From Tannerellaceae bacterium (GTDB taxonomy: Bacteria > Bacteroidota > Bacteroidia > Bacteroidales > Tannerellaceae), in assembly GCA_031255855.1 (NCBI GenBank), contig JAIRRS010000001.1:18337-82336 (forward strand): 64,000 nt of DNA, read 5' to 3'. Made by a program: the position numbers and the translations under genes. Positions within the stretch are counted from its first letter, which is position 1. Every line of letters begins with the position of its first letter. A model generated the notes under the pieces. It saw only the letters and a list, made by a program, of their open reading frames with translations. It was not told the origin of the DNA and did not search any database. Shown here piece after piece: positions 45,337 to 53,721 of this stretch.

Positions 45337-45533
45337 TACTCCAACTCTTCCAGTACTTTTTTTACTTCTTCGTCTACTTTATACAGTTTTTCTTTGCAGA
45401 GTTTAATCAAACGAGTCGCTTCTTTTACCTTTCCCGATAATACGTCTACATCCAATTCGCCGTTTTCTATATCGGCAACAATCTTTCGTAGTTGTTCAAT
45501 TGCTTCTTTATATGTTTCTTCTTTGTCAGCCAT
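45336..45533 (-). CDS. xseB: exodeoxyribonuclease VII small subunit
   Basis: 65-residue helical subunit of exonuclease VII: YKEAIEQLRKIVADIENGEL and EATRLIKLCKEKLYKVDEEV are the family pattern. It lies 9 bases downstream of xseA, its large-subunit partner, and abuts ispD. Cytosolic; the complex degrades single-stranded DNA. Confidence 0.93.
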   Translation of the reverse strand: MADKEETYKEAIEQLRKIVADIENGELDVDVLSGKVKEATRLIKLCKEKLYKVDEEVKKVLEELE

Positions 45534-45542
45534 AAGGATTTA

Positions 45543-46865
45543 TTATATTACTATGCTTTTTATTTCTCCGTCAATGAAACGGGTGGTTACTTCGTCGCCT
45601 GTTGCGAACGACGTGGCCCGTTTCATTATTTCTCCGTTTTTTAGCGTGAGGCTATACCCGCGCTTCAATATATATTCCGGTGAAATCATTTCAATATATT
45701 GTTCCGTTAATTGAAGGAAACGGATGTTGTCTGCTGTTTTTTCCGAGATGGTTTGCCGTAATTTATTTTTACAATCAAGCAGCGAATGATTGTTTTTGTT
45801 TAGCAAATTAAAGGCAGCCACCGGCAATTTGCCCCCAAGCGTATGTAATAAAGAGCGGTTCCTCTCAATGCGGTTTAATACGAATGACGGCAATTTGGCA
45901 CCGATTAGTTGTATCCGTTTTTTTTCTTCAGATAAGATCTCTGAAGAACGTGAGGCAACAAATTGTTGGATGTTGTTTATTTCTTCCGCCACCAAATGTA
46001 TACGCTCGATAAGGAACTCAGCAACAGCGGTAGGCGTTTTCATCCGGGTATGGGCCACTAAATCAAGTACCGTATCGTCTCGTTCATGCCCTATCCCCGT
46101 AATGACGGGAATAGGGAATTGGGCGCAATGCGTGGCCAGCAGGTACGAATCAAAACTATTCAGGTCGGATGTCGCCCCGCCTCCCCGTATGATTACGACA
46201 ACATCGAAAAGTTCGATGTGCCGGTTTATCTTATCTAATGCTGCAATAATGGAAGCCTCTGTTTTTTCTCCCTGCATAATAGACGGGAAAAGCTTGAGGT
46301 AAAACGGATACCCGGCTTTGTTTCCGGTAAGTTGATTGGTGAAATCCTCGTAACCGGCGGCTGTCGGCGAAGTGATGATGGCAATACGCGTAGGCAAGGG
46401 AGGGAAGTCAAGCTCTTTGTTCAGGTCGAATACTCCTTCTTGCTTCAACCGGCGAATGATTTCCATTCGCCTCTGGAGCATATCCCCCAAGGTATAGGCC
46501 GGATCTATATCAATAACATTCAGACTGTATCCATATAATTCATGGAATTCGACCGTTACCTTAACCAGCACCTTTATGCCGGAAGCAAATAGCTGTCCGG
46601 TGGCCTGTTCGAAGTGAGGCTTTATCATTCGGAACGTTTTCGCCCAAATAGCCCCCCTGGCTTTTGCGATGGTCTGTCCGGTAACAGCGCTTTTCTCAAT
46701 GAACTCCAAATAGCAATGACCCGATACGTTCGTCCTCACATCGCTCATCTCTGCCCTTATCCAATACGTACTGTTAAAAGAGCGATTGATTACCGCTTTT
46801 ATCCGGTTGTTTAGTTCTAGCAGCGAGAGTTCTTCCCTGTTTGTCTGGTTATTTATTTCGGGCAT
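45543..46865 (-). CDS. xseA: exodeoxyribonuclease VII large subunit
   Basis: 440 residues. N-terminal OB-fold domain (about 15-115; WIRAEMSDVRTNVSGHCYLEF), catalytic domain (about 140-350) with RIAIITSPTAAGYEDF, VVVIIRGGGATSDLNSFDSY, PVITGIGHERDDTVLDLVAH and RMKTPTAVAEFL, and a C-terminal helical region. The start overlaps the end of the S8 protease gene by 17 bases, so the two are co-transcribed. Confidence 0.95.
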   Translation of the reverse strand: MPEINNQTNREELSLLELNNRIKAVINRSFNSTYWIRAEMSDVRTNVSGHCYLEFIEKSAVTGQTIAKARGAIWAKTFRMIKPHFEQATGQLFASGIKVLVKVTVEFHELYGYSLNVIDIDPAYTLGDMLQRRMEIIRRLKQEGVFDLNKELDFPPLPTRIAIITSPTAAGYEDFTNQLTGNKAGYPFYLKLFPSIMQGEKTEASIIAALDKINRHIELFDVVVIIRGGGATSDLNSFDSYLLATHCAQFPIPVITGIGHERDDTVLDLVAHTRMKTPTAVAEFLIERIHLVAEEINNIQQFVASRSSEILSEEKKRIQLIGAKLPSFVLNRIERNRSLLHTLGGKLPVAAFNLLNKNNHSLLDCKNKLRQTISEKTADNIRFLQLTEQYIEMISPEYILKRGYSLTLKNGEIMKRATSFATGDEVTTRFIDGEIKSIVI

Positions 46866-48222
46866 TTCGTCTTTCTGAATTTAAGGCTTTATACATGTCG
46901 GGGATTCCGTATCCCAATTCAATATCCGGGTGTTTGTATTGGGAAGATACGCGTTGTATCAATTCGATGATTTCACGGTTGCTGAGCCAGGGGAGCGCCT
47001 GCCAAAGACAAACACCCAGTCCGGCCAATACCGGCGTCGAGAATGATGTCCCGTTTGCGAAAAGGATGTTCCCATCGCTGTCTACTACCGTTGTTCCTGC
47101 TCCCAAAGCAACAACATCGGGCTTTACCCGGCCGTCTGCCGAGAAGCCTACCGAACTGAATATGCTCTTTTTCTTATCGCTTGCAACCGCTCCGATTGTC
47201 AGTATGTTGGCCGCGTCCGACGGGAATGTAATCTTCCCCCAGCGTCCTACCCCTTCATTGCCGGCGCTGACAAATAGTAGTATCCCTTTTTCCGCGGCCA
47301 TTTCTGCCGCGCGAGTTATAAAAGCTGTCTTACCGTCGAGCGATGCCTGCCCGTAGTTCATCTCTTCCGCATCAAAGATAAAATAGCCCAGTGATGAAGA
47401 AATGACTTTGACTCCCACGCTGTCGGCAAATTCAACGGCGGCTGTCCAGTAATCTTCCTCTATCGCGTATTCAGACCTTCCGTCTTCGCTTTTGATAAGC
47501 CAGTAAGATGCCTCAGGCGCCGTCCCGGTCATAAATCCCGGTTCGTTGGCCGCCATGCACGACAACACCCTCGTGCCATGGCTGTCACTGCTGAAAACGC
47601 TTTGCCCGGGAGTCACAATATTGCGGGTCCCTGCGATATCCAGCGATTTGAACGCCGATATCCTGTCAGCATTCATAAATCCCGCGTCGATAACGGCCAC
47701 CAACATTCCTTTGCCGCGGTATCCTTGTTCGTGGAGCTTGATACCGTTCAGCATATCTATTTGCTTTTCAGCATATCCGTAGGGGCTTTTCAGCGGTTCG
47801 TTTTTCGGACAGAGGGGGGAGGCGTCGCGCTCCTGTTTTGCAAAAGTGCACGTGTTGCCTTTCCATACCCATTTAACCGAGTCTACGATAGAAAGCTTTT
47901 GCAATCGCCGGGAGATAGTACTGTCTGCACTGGTTACAACAACAGTGGAAAACCAACGGCTTTGGACCACCGGAATTCCTCCCTGTAAAACAAGGGAGTC
48001 TATATAAGCGGTAGCAATCGGAAGGTCGGATTCATCAACCGGCTTTCCCTCCCGCCATCTGCGTTCAAGCGCTGTAAGGGATAAAAAATCCTCCGGATTA
48101 TCAAGTGAATAACCCGAATTCCCTTTATCCTTTAAATAAACCCGGAAGCCGAATAATTCTTCCGCATATACCGTCTGGAAAGTTAAGGCAAACAAGACAG
48201 TTAAAAGGTAATATTGACGCAT
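46849..48222 (-). CDS. secreted subtilisin-like (S8) serine protease
   Basis: 457 residues from ATG 48222, signal peptide about 1-20 (ending near TVYA). A pro-region-like segment covers about 21-150. The S8 domain has the full catalytic triad: Asp in LVAVIDAGFM, His in SDSHGTRVLSCMA and Ser in NGTSFSTPVLAGLG, with oxyanion Asn in FVSAGNEGVG. No type IX sorting domain is seen at the C-terminus, so it is probably periplasmic. First gene of the xseA-xseB-ispD-recG run; the link to those functions is unclear. Confidence 0.92.
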   Translation of the reverse strand: MRQYYLLTVLFALTFQTVYAEELFGFRVYLKDKGNSGYSLDNPEDFLSLTALERRWREGKPVDESDLPIATAYIDSLVLQGGIPVVQSRWFSTVVVTSADSTISRRLQKLSIVDSVKWVWKGNTCTFAKQERDASPLCPKNEPLKSPYGYAEKQIDMLNGIKLHEQGYRGKGMLVAVIDAGFMNADRISAFKSLDIAGTRNIVTPGQSVFSSDSHGTRVLSCMAANEPGFMTGTAPEASYWLIKSEDGRSEYAIEEDYWTAAVEFADSVGVKVISSSLGYFIFDAEEMNYGQASLDGKTAFITRAAEMAAEKGILLFVSAGNEGVGRWGKITFPSDAANILTIGAVASDKKKSIFSSVGFSADGRVKPDVVALGAGTTVVDSDGNILFANGTSFSTPVLAGLGVCLWQALPWLSNREIIELIQRVSSQYKHPDIELGYGIPDMYKALNSERRNARNK

Positions 48223-48306
48223 ACAATTTATATTAAATACAGAAGCGCAGAGCAGCAAGTTTTGATGTAGGATTCCTGTGCTTCTGCGCCTCCGTATTCC
48301 TGTTTA

Positions 48307-48774
48307 TTATTCCAGAGATTCAAAGACTGGTATTTCTCGTTTAACGCTCTGCCTGAGGGAAATCAATGTCTCAGTAGCCATTACACCCGGTATCTCCTGT
48401 ATTTGCGAATTCAACAGCTCCATCAGGTGCTCATTGTCGGTCGCATACAATTTAATCAACATCGTGTATGGCCCGGTGGTGAAATGACATTCTACTACTT
48501 CGAGGATTTTCTCAAATTCAGGCACTACATCTTTATACATCGAACCCCTTTCCAGTTTCACCCCGATATAAGTACAAGTGTTGAAACCCAAACTCTTCGG
48601 ATTAATCTGGTATCCCGATCCGGTAATCACATTCATATCCATCATACGTTGGACGCGCTGGTGAATCGCCGCGCGCGAGACGCCGCACTCTTCGGCAACA
48701 TCCTTAAAAGGGATACGGGCATTCTTTGAAATGATGCTTAGTATATGCCTGTCCAATTTATCTATTTTTTCCAT
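48307..48774 (-). CDS. Lrp/AsnC-family transcriptional regulator
   Basis: 155 residues: N-terminal winged HTH (about 5-60, LDRHILSIISKNARIPFKDVAEECGVSRAAIHQRVQRM) and C-terminal RAM ligand-binding domain (about 70-145, with FTTGPYTMLIKLYATDNEHLMELL). Members sense amino acids and act as dimers to octamers. A TATTTTTG -7 box (complement of 48817-48824) lies 43 bases upstream. The regulated genes are not evident from context. Confidence 0.94.
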   Translation of the reverse strand: MEKIDKLDRHILSIISKNARIPFKDVAEECGVSRAAIHQRVQRMMDMNVITGSGYQINPKSLGFNTCTYIGVKLERGSMYKDVVPEFEKILEVVECHFTTGPYTMLIKLYATDNEHLMELLNSQIQEIPGVMATETLISLRQSVKREIPVFESLE

Positions 48775-48880
48775 CTCTCAGTAGCTTTATTGTTTACATT
48801 AGATTTAATTAGTTATCAAAAATATATATAAATTTTGAATCGCATATCATATTGAAAGGAAAAAGTCATAAACAAACAGC

Positions 48881-48921
48881 AAAAGCGAGCGAAATATGCT
48901 AAAAAGCATCATTTCGCCCGC
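48881..48921 (-). terminator. terminator after the FKBP pair
   Basis: On the minus strand arms at 48911-48921 and 48885-48895 (GCGGGCGAAAT with ATTTCGCTCGC, one mismatch) plus an inner GCTTTTTAGC form a strong hairpin, followed by TTTTGCTGTTTG. It begins 30 bases after the lipoprotein FKBP stop. Confidence 0.75.
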
Positions 48922-48950
48922 CCTGAATATCTATTTGCAAATAATACGGC

Positions 48951-49655
48951 TTATTTTACAATATCAAGTAATTCTACTTCGAATTTCAATGTGCTACCTC
49001 CTTTGATTTCCGCGCTCGCCTGGCGGTCGCCATAAGCCAAATCAGAAGGAATCCAGAAAATATATTTTGAACCAACAGGCATGATTTGGATACCTTCAGT
49101 CCAGCCTGCGATAACGCCTGACAAAACAAATTCGGCAGGTTCACCGTGATCATACGAGCTGTCAAAAGTAGTACCGTCAAGCAATGTCCCCGTGTAATGT
49201 ACCTTTACGCGGTCTTCAGCCGTCGGTTTCGGGCCGGTTCCTTCGGTAATTACTTGGTATTGCAAGCCGCTTTCAGTAGTGATTACGCCCGCTTTCGTTT
49301 TGTTCTCATCCAGGAATTTCTGCCCTTCGGCCTTCGTCTTATCCAACTCCATTGTCTGAGCGCGCATAAAGTAAGACTGGATATAGTTTTGTGCCTCTTC
49401 CATTGTCATTTTCATGCTGCCGGTGTCACTCTTCATTCCTTGTTCCATACCTACCAGCAGCAGATCAACATCAATCGGCTCTCCGGGGGCGCTTTTCAAA
49501 TTTTGCCCAAAACCTTCGCCGTTAACCAATCCTATTGCATAGCTGGCGCTGTCGGCAGCCGTTTTCAGATTCACGCTTTTCTTAAAACCACAAGACGTTG
49601 CAGAAACGCCGATTGCTACAATAGCAGTAGCCATAAATACACTAATTTTTTTCAT
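48951..49655 (-). CDS. FKBP-type peptidyl-prolyl isomerase lipoprotein (Mip/FkpA-like)
   Basis: Periplasmic folding catalyst of 234 residues. Lipobox ATSC (Cys22) after a signal peptide. An N-terminal dimerisation domain (about 30-125, SYAIGLVNGEGFGQNLK) and long helix precede the FKBP domain (about 130-234: KVHYTGTLLDGTTFDSSY, GWTEGIQIMPVGSKYIFWIPSDLAYG). It starts 19 bases after the second FKBP gene, so the two form an operon. Confidence 0.94.
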   Translation of the reverse strand: MKKISVFMATAIVAIGVSATSCGFKKSVNLKTAADSASYAIGLVNGEGFGQNLKSAPGEPIDVDLLLVGMEQGMKSDTGSMKMTMEEAQNYIQSYFMRAQTMELDKTKAEGQKFLDENKTKAGVITTESGLQYQVITEGTGPKPTAEDRVKVHYTGTLLDGTTFDSSYDHGEPAEFVLSGVIAGWTEGIQIMPVGSKYIFWIPSDLAYGDRQASAEIKGGSTLKFEVELLDIVK

Positions 49656-49674
49656 TGTTCTTTTTATTCAGTTG

Positions 49675-50262
49675 TTATTTTACAATATCCAATAATTCCA
49701 CATCAAAAATCAACGTACAGTTCGGTTCGATACTATCACCTGCGCCATGCTCGCCATAAGCCAGGTTCGAAGGAATAAAAAGCCGCCATTTCGAGCCTGT
49801 TTTCATCAATTGCAAGGCCTCTACCCATCCTGGGATTACCTGCGATACACCAAATTCGGCGGGTTCCCCTCTTTGTACCGAACTGTCAAACACCGTCCCG
49901 TCAATGTGCGTGCCATGATAATGGCAAATTACTTTATCGGAAGCAACCGGCTTAGGCCCCGTCCCTTTCCGCAACACCTGATACTGCAAACCGCTAGGGC
50001 GCTCAACCACGCCGTCCTTAAGCCTGTTGACTAGCAAAAACTCCCTCCCGGCCAGCCGGTTCAATTCAAACTTATCCTGTCGGAGAGTCTCAAAATAATC
50101 GGTGGTAACCTTTTTCGCTTCTTCATAACTGATAGCCGGCTCCACTCCGTTCATGGCGGCCTTCATGCCCTCCGCGAAATCGTCAATTTGAATATCTTTG
50201 ATGCCTGAGGCCCAGAAATGCTTTCCGATACTCAATCCTAATGCATAACTTACTTTGTCCAT
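49675..50262 (-). CDS. FKBP-type peptidyl-prolyl isomerase
   Basis: 195 residues with no signal peptide. An N-terminal FKBP_N domain (about 1-85, VSYALGLSIGKHFWASGI) and an FKBP domain (about 95-195: VICHYHGTHIDGTVFDSSV, GWVEALQLMKTGSKWRLFIP) match FklB-like cytosolic or exported isomerases. A TACTTTTG -7 box (complement of 50293-50300) lies 30 bases upstream. Tandem with the lipoprotein FKBP; a third FKBP is at 52886. Confidence 0.93.
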   Translation of the reverse strand: MDKVSYALGLSIGKHFWASGIKDIQIDDFAEGMKAAMNGVEPAISYEEAKKVTTDYFETLRQDKFELNRLAGREFLLVNRLKDGVVERPSGLQYQVLRKGTGPKPVASDKVICHYHGTHIDGTVFDSSVQRGEPAEFGVSQVIPGWVEALQLMKTGSKWRLFIPSNLAYGEHGAGDSIEPNCTLIFDVELLDIVK

Positions 50263-50403
50263 TCTTTTTCTTTTTCAACCATTTATGAGGCACAAAAGTA
50301 ATGCTTTTACTGATATGTTAGTCATTTCTCCCGGCTTTTTTATCGCTTTCGCTCATCTTGAATAGTTTTACCTGTTGGGCAATAAGATAAATAGTTAGGT
50401 TTA

Positions 50404-50431
50404 CTTAAGCATGATGGCCATCATGCTTAAG
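50404..50431. repeat. 28-bp perfect palindrome upstream of the sirtuin gene
   Basis: CTTAAGCATGATGG followed directly by its exact reverse complement, no loop. It sits in the 298-base divergent gap 50263-50560 between the FKBP pair and the sirtuin gene, 130 bases before the sirtuin ATG. Candidate operator or cruciform. The rest of the gap shows only the FKBP -7 box. Confidence 0.75.
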
Positions 50432-50560
50432 CCTCTTATGTGCCTGGTCGCCCCCGGCTGTTTGTTTTCGTTAAGCGCTTTTATCATCTGGAATATTTTC
50501 TATAAATTGCCACAGTTTATCCGTCAGATTAGTAAGAAAAATTAATAAACGAAGAATAGT

Positions 50561-51277
50561 ATGAAAAAGTTAGTAGTTTTAAGCGGGGCGGGGATGAGCG
50601 CCGAAAGTGGCATCTCAACTTTCCGCGATTCAAACGGCCTTTGGGAAAAATACAAAGTAGAAGATGTGGCGACACCCGAAGCCTTCGACCGGATGCCGGA
50701 AGTAGTGCTTGATTTTTACAATCAGCGGCGGCGGCAATTACTGGAATGTAAGCCCAATGCCGGGCATATAGGTTTGGCAAAGCTCGAAAAAGATTTTGAT
50801 GTACATGTTATCACGCAAAATGTAGACAATCTCCACGAACGGGCGGGTAGCTCGAAAGTCCTCCATTTACATGGCGAATTGATGAAATCATGCTCCGTAA
50901 ACGACATAAATACCGCGTATGATATTCCCCCCGCTAATCCGGACATCCATATCGGGGATAAAGACCCTTACGGCAACCAGCTCCGCCCGTTTATTGTCTG
51001 GTTTGGCGAAGCTGTCCCGATGATTGAGCCAGCCATCAAAATCGTGGAGCAATCCGATATACTCGTGGTGATAGGAACGTCATTGAACGTATATCCTGCT
51101 GCAGGATTACTTAACTATGCCCGCCGCGGGCAACCCGTTTTCCTGATAGACCCGAAAGAAGTGAACGCCCACAGAAGCGGCATCCGCTATATTAAAGCAG
51201 GTGCCTCCGAAGGAGTGGAGAAGTTGGCAGAGCTTTTAAAAGAAATGAAAGAAGTGCCTGCTAATGTGCCACTTTGA
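50561..51277 (+). CDS. cobB: Sir2-family NAD-dependent deacylase
   Basis: Removes acyl groups from lysine using NAD+. 238 residues: GAGMSAESGISTFRDSNGLW at residues 8-27, HVITQNVDNLHERAG with the NAD-binding Asn/Asp, LHLHGEL with the catalytic His, FIVWFGEAVP, and VVIGTSLNVYPAAGL. The four-cysteine zinc ribbon expected after the catalytic His is absent; only one Cys (MKSCSVND) remains there. This divergence may be lineage-typical. It ends 60 bases before glyS. Confidence 0.9.
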   Translation: MKKLVVLSGAGMSAESGISTFRDSNGLWEKYKVEDVATPEAFDRMPEVVLDFYNQRRRQLLECKPNAGHIGLAKLEKDFDVHVITQNVDNLHERAGSSKVLHLHGELMKSCSVNDINTAYDIPPANPDIHIGDKDPYGNQLRPFIVWFGEAVPMIEPAIKIVEQSDILVVIGTSLNVYPAAGLLNYARRGQPVFLIDPKEVNAHRSGIRYIKAGASEGVEKLAELLKEMKEVPANVPL

Positions 51278-51336
51278 CAAAAAAATCATTTACTTTGCAA
51301 CTTTTAAGATTGAAAAGACAAATATACTATGTTATT

Positions 51337-52881
51337 ATGGCACAAGAAGATGTTTTTAAAAAAATTGTTTCTCACTGTAAGGAGTATGGTTTCGTATTCC
51401 CTTCGTCCGAGATTTACGACGGTTTAGGAGCTGTATACGACTACGGGCAATACGGTGTAGAGCTGAAGAATAATATTAAGAAGTATTGGTGGGATAGCAT
51501 GACCTTGCTCCATGAAAACGTAGTTGGCATTGACTCGGCTATCTTTATGCACCCTTCCATTTGGAAAGCTTCCGGCCATGTAGACGCGTTCAACGACCCG
51601 CTGATTGACAATAAAGATTCAAAAAAACGGTATCGTGCCGACGTATTAATCGAAGATTACCTGGCCAAGATTGACGAAAAAACAGATAAAGAAGTAGCCA
51701 AAGCTGCCAAACGTTTCGGGGATGCTTTCGACGAGGCCCAATTCCGCAACACCAATCCCCGCGTGCTGGAAAACCAGCAAAAGCGCGACGAGATACACGC
51801 CCGGTTTGCAAAAGCCTTAAACGATTCCAATCTGGAAGAACTCCGGCAAATTATAATAGACGCCGAAGTGGTTTGCCCGATATCAGGTAGCCGGAATTGG
51901 ACGGAAGTACGTCAGTTCAACCTGATGTTCTCTACCGATATGGGCTCAACAGCCGAAGGCGCCACAAAAATTTATCTCCGCCCGGAAACAGCACAGGGTA
52001 TTTTTGTCAATTTCCTGAATGTGCAAAAAACGGGACGCATGAAAGTGCCTTTCGGCATTGCGCAAATAGGCAAAGCCTTCCGCAACGAAATCGTTGCCCG
52101 GCAGTTTATTTTCCGCATGCGCGAGTTTGAACAGATGGAAATGCAGTTTTTCGTTCGCCCGGGAGATGAAATGGAATGGTTCAACCAATGGAAAGAGACT
52201 CGCATGAAATGGCATAAATCTATGGGCTTGGGAGATGGAAAATACCGCTTCCACGACCACGATAAATTGGCGCATTATGCGAATGCGGCCACAGATATTG
52301 AATTTGAAATGCCTTTCGGATTCAAAGAAGTGGAAGGTATCCACAGCCGGACCGATTTCGACCTGAGCCAACACGAGAAGTTCTCAGGCAAGAAAATCCA
52401 GTATTTCGACCCGGAACTGAACAAAAGCTATACCCCCTATGTGGTGGAAACATCCATAGGTGTCGACCGCGTGTTCCTCTGTATTATATCCGGTTCGTAT
52501 TGTGAAGAGGCATTAGGCAACGGTGAAAGCCGTGTGGTATTGAAACTGCCTCCCGCCCTGGCGCCGGTTAAACTGGCTGTTCTCCCACTTGTGAAAAAAG
52601 ACGGGCTTCCTGAAAAAGCCGGAGAAATAATGGACAGGCTCCGCTTCGACTTCCGTTGCCAGTATGACGAAAAAGATTCTATCGGCAAACGCTACCGCAG
52701 GCAGGACGCCATCGGAACCCCTTACTGTATCACGGTAGACCACGATACATTAAACGACAATTGTGTAACCATTCGTTTCCGCGACACGATGGAGCAAGAG
52801 AGAGTTGCCATTGACAAGCTAAACGATATTATCGCCGAAAAGGTGAATATGAGAAATCTGTTAAAAAAAATAACGAATTAA
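51337..52881 (+). CDS. glyS: glycyl-tRNA synthetase (alpha2, eukaryote/archaea type)
   Basis: Class II synthetase charging tRNA-Gly. ATG at 51337 gives 514 residues starting MAQEDVFKKIVSHCKEYGF; the frame is open to 51274 but that stretch overlaps the sirtuin gene and a likely promoter. Motifs: YDGLGAVYDYGQYGVELKNN, LRPETAQGIFVNF, RNEIVARQFIFRMREFEQME (motif 2), and an anticodon-binding domain from about 415. It is followed 4 bases later by an FKBP lipoprotein gene. Confidence 0.95.
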   Translation: MAQEDVFKKIVSHCKEYGFVFPSSEIYDGLGAVYDYGQYGVELKNNIKKYWWDSMTLLHENVVGIDSAIFMHPSIWKASGHVDAFNDPLIDNKDSKKRYRADVLIEDYLAKIDEKTDKEVAKAAKRFGDAFDEAQFRNTNPRVLENQQKRDEIHARFAKALNDSNLEELRQIIIDAEVVCPISGSRNWTEVRQFNLMFSTDMGSTAEGATKIYLRPETAQGIFVNFLNVQKTGRMKVPFGIAQIGKAFRNEIVARQFIFRMREFEQMEMQFFVRPGDEMEWFNQWKETRMKWHKSMGLGDGKYRFHDHDKLAHYANAATDIEFEMPFGFKEVEGIHSRTDFDLSQHEKFSGKKIQYFDPELNKSYTPYVVETSIGVDRVFLCIISGSYCEEALGNGESRVVLKLPPALAPVKLAVLPLVKKDGLPEKAGEIMDRLRFDFRCQYDEKDSIGKRYRRQDAIGTPYCITVDHDTLNDNCVTIRFRDTMEQERVAIDKLNDIIAEKVNMRNLLKKITN

Positions 52882-52885
52882 TCGG

Positions 52886-53389
52886 ATGAAAAAGTACCAG
52901 TATTTATTTATGATGATATGTTGTGCCACTGTGTTTATCTCTTGTGGCAACGACAATGTCGTGGTAGACGAAGTTTGGAAGAAGCAAAATGAGGATTTTA
53001 TTCTGAATCTCTCTTTCAATACCGAGTATAACCGGATATCTTCCCAGTCGAATGCCGGGAGCATTTATTATAAAGTGTTGAAGGAAGGAACGGGCACGAG
53101 TCCGATTTATTATACGGATTCGGTCAGAGTATACTATAAAGGCTCGTTGATTACCGGGGAGGTTTTTGACGAAGGAAGACAGTATCTGGAAGAGGAACCG
53201 GCTACATTTACTGTCGCAGGAGTAGCAGATGGCTTTTCTACGGCGCTCCAACGGATGAAAGAGGGCGACAGATGGCTAGTCTGGATGCCTTACGAACTGG
53301 GATATGGGACAACAGGGGACCTGTCTGGGAAAATTAAACCTTACTCCGCTTTGTGCTTCGATATGGAAGTAGTGGAGATAATAAAATAA
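52886..53389 (+). CDS. FKBP-type peptidyl-prolyl isomerase lipoprotein (short)
   Basis: 167 residues, lipobox FISC (Cys19), then an FKBP domain (about 55-167: YKVLKEGTG, VRVYYKGSLITGEVFDEG, STALQRMKEGDRWLVWMP, and the ending CFDMEVVEI). It lacks the N-terminal dimerisation domain of the 48951 paralogue. Some usual FKBP active-site positions differ (DEGRQY in place of FDSS), so activity may be altered. Co-transcribed with glyS; ended by the terminator at 53405. Confidence 0.9.
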   Translation: MKKYQYLFMMICCATVFISCGNDNVVVDEVWKKQNEDFILNLSFNTEYNRISSQSNAGSIYYKVLKEGTGTSPIYYTDSVRVYYKGSLITGEVFDEGRQYLEEEPATFTVAGVADGFSTALQRMKEGDRWLVWMPYELGYGTTGDLSGKIKPYSALCFDMEVVEIIK

Positions 53390-53404
53390 TGAGTGTCATA
53401 ATGA

Positions 53405-53443
53405 AAAAGCGACTGATTTTCCTGAAAGGAAAGAGTCGCTTTT
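53405..53443 (+). terminator. terminator after glyS-FKBP
   Basis: AAAAGCGACT (53405-53414) pairs perfectly with AGTCGCTTTT (53434-53443), inner arms TTTCC/GGAAA, T-rich 3' end. It begins 15 bases after the FKBP stop. Confidence 0.85.
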
Positions 53444-53495
53444 GTTCTATTAATACAAATTATCTATGGAACGCTGTGTTAAATCATCAGGGGGT

Positions 53496-53575
53496 AAAAA
53501 AAATTAAGGGGTGTCTCCCGACATCCCCTAACCAACTTTGTTAACCTTAAATCTAATACTATTATGAAAAAACCA
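53496..53575 (-). ncRNA. candidate small RNA with strong promoter and terminator
   Basis: On the minus strand TTGACA (53611-53606), a 17-base spacer and TACCTTTG (53588-53581) form a strong promoter. The transcript would start near 53575 and run about 80 bases through GATTTAAGGTTAACAAAG to a terminator: AGGGGATGTC pairs with GACACCCCTT around a short loop, then a run of eight T at 53503-53496. No ORF of useful size lies within it. The 332-base gene gap 53390-53721 otherwise holds only the glyS-FKBP terminator. Function and any Rfam family are unknown to me. Confidence 0.62.
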
Positions 53576-53580
53576 CAGCG

Positions 53581-53611
53581 CAAAGGTAAGGCCTGAAAAG
53601 GTTTCTGTCAA
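53581..53611 (-). promoter_or_regulatory. promoter of the candidate small RNA
   Basis: TTGACA-N17-TACCTTTG on the minus strand (53611-53606 and 53588-53581): the -7 box fits TAnnTTTG exactly and the upstream box is a perfect -35-like hexamer. Confidence 0.65.
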
Positions 53612-53721
53612 TGTTTTTATGGCTAATATATGTTAAGAAATCGCCCCTTTATATACAAAAAATGTTAGCTAAGGTAAAACAACATATATTGCCATTAAAA
53701 TCTGATAAATTTAACAATTAA

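Noticed and set aside
53564..53596. 10-codon plus-strand ORF (MKKPQRKGKA)
   Set aside because: Coincides with the start and promoter region of the minus-strand small RNA; no plus-strand promoter or partner gene supports it.
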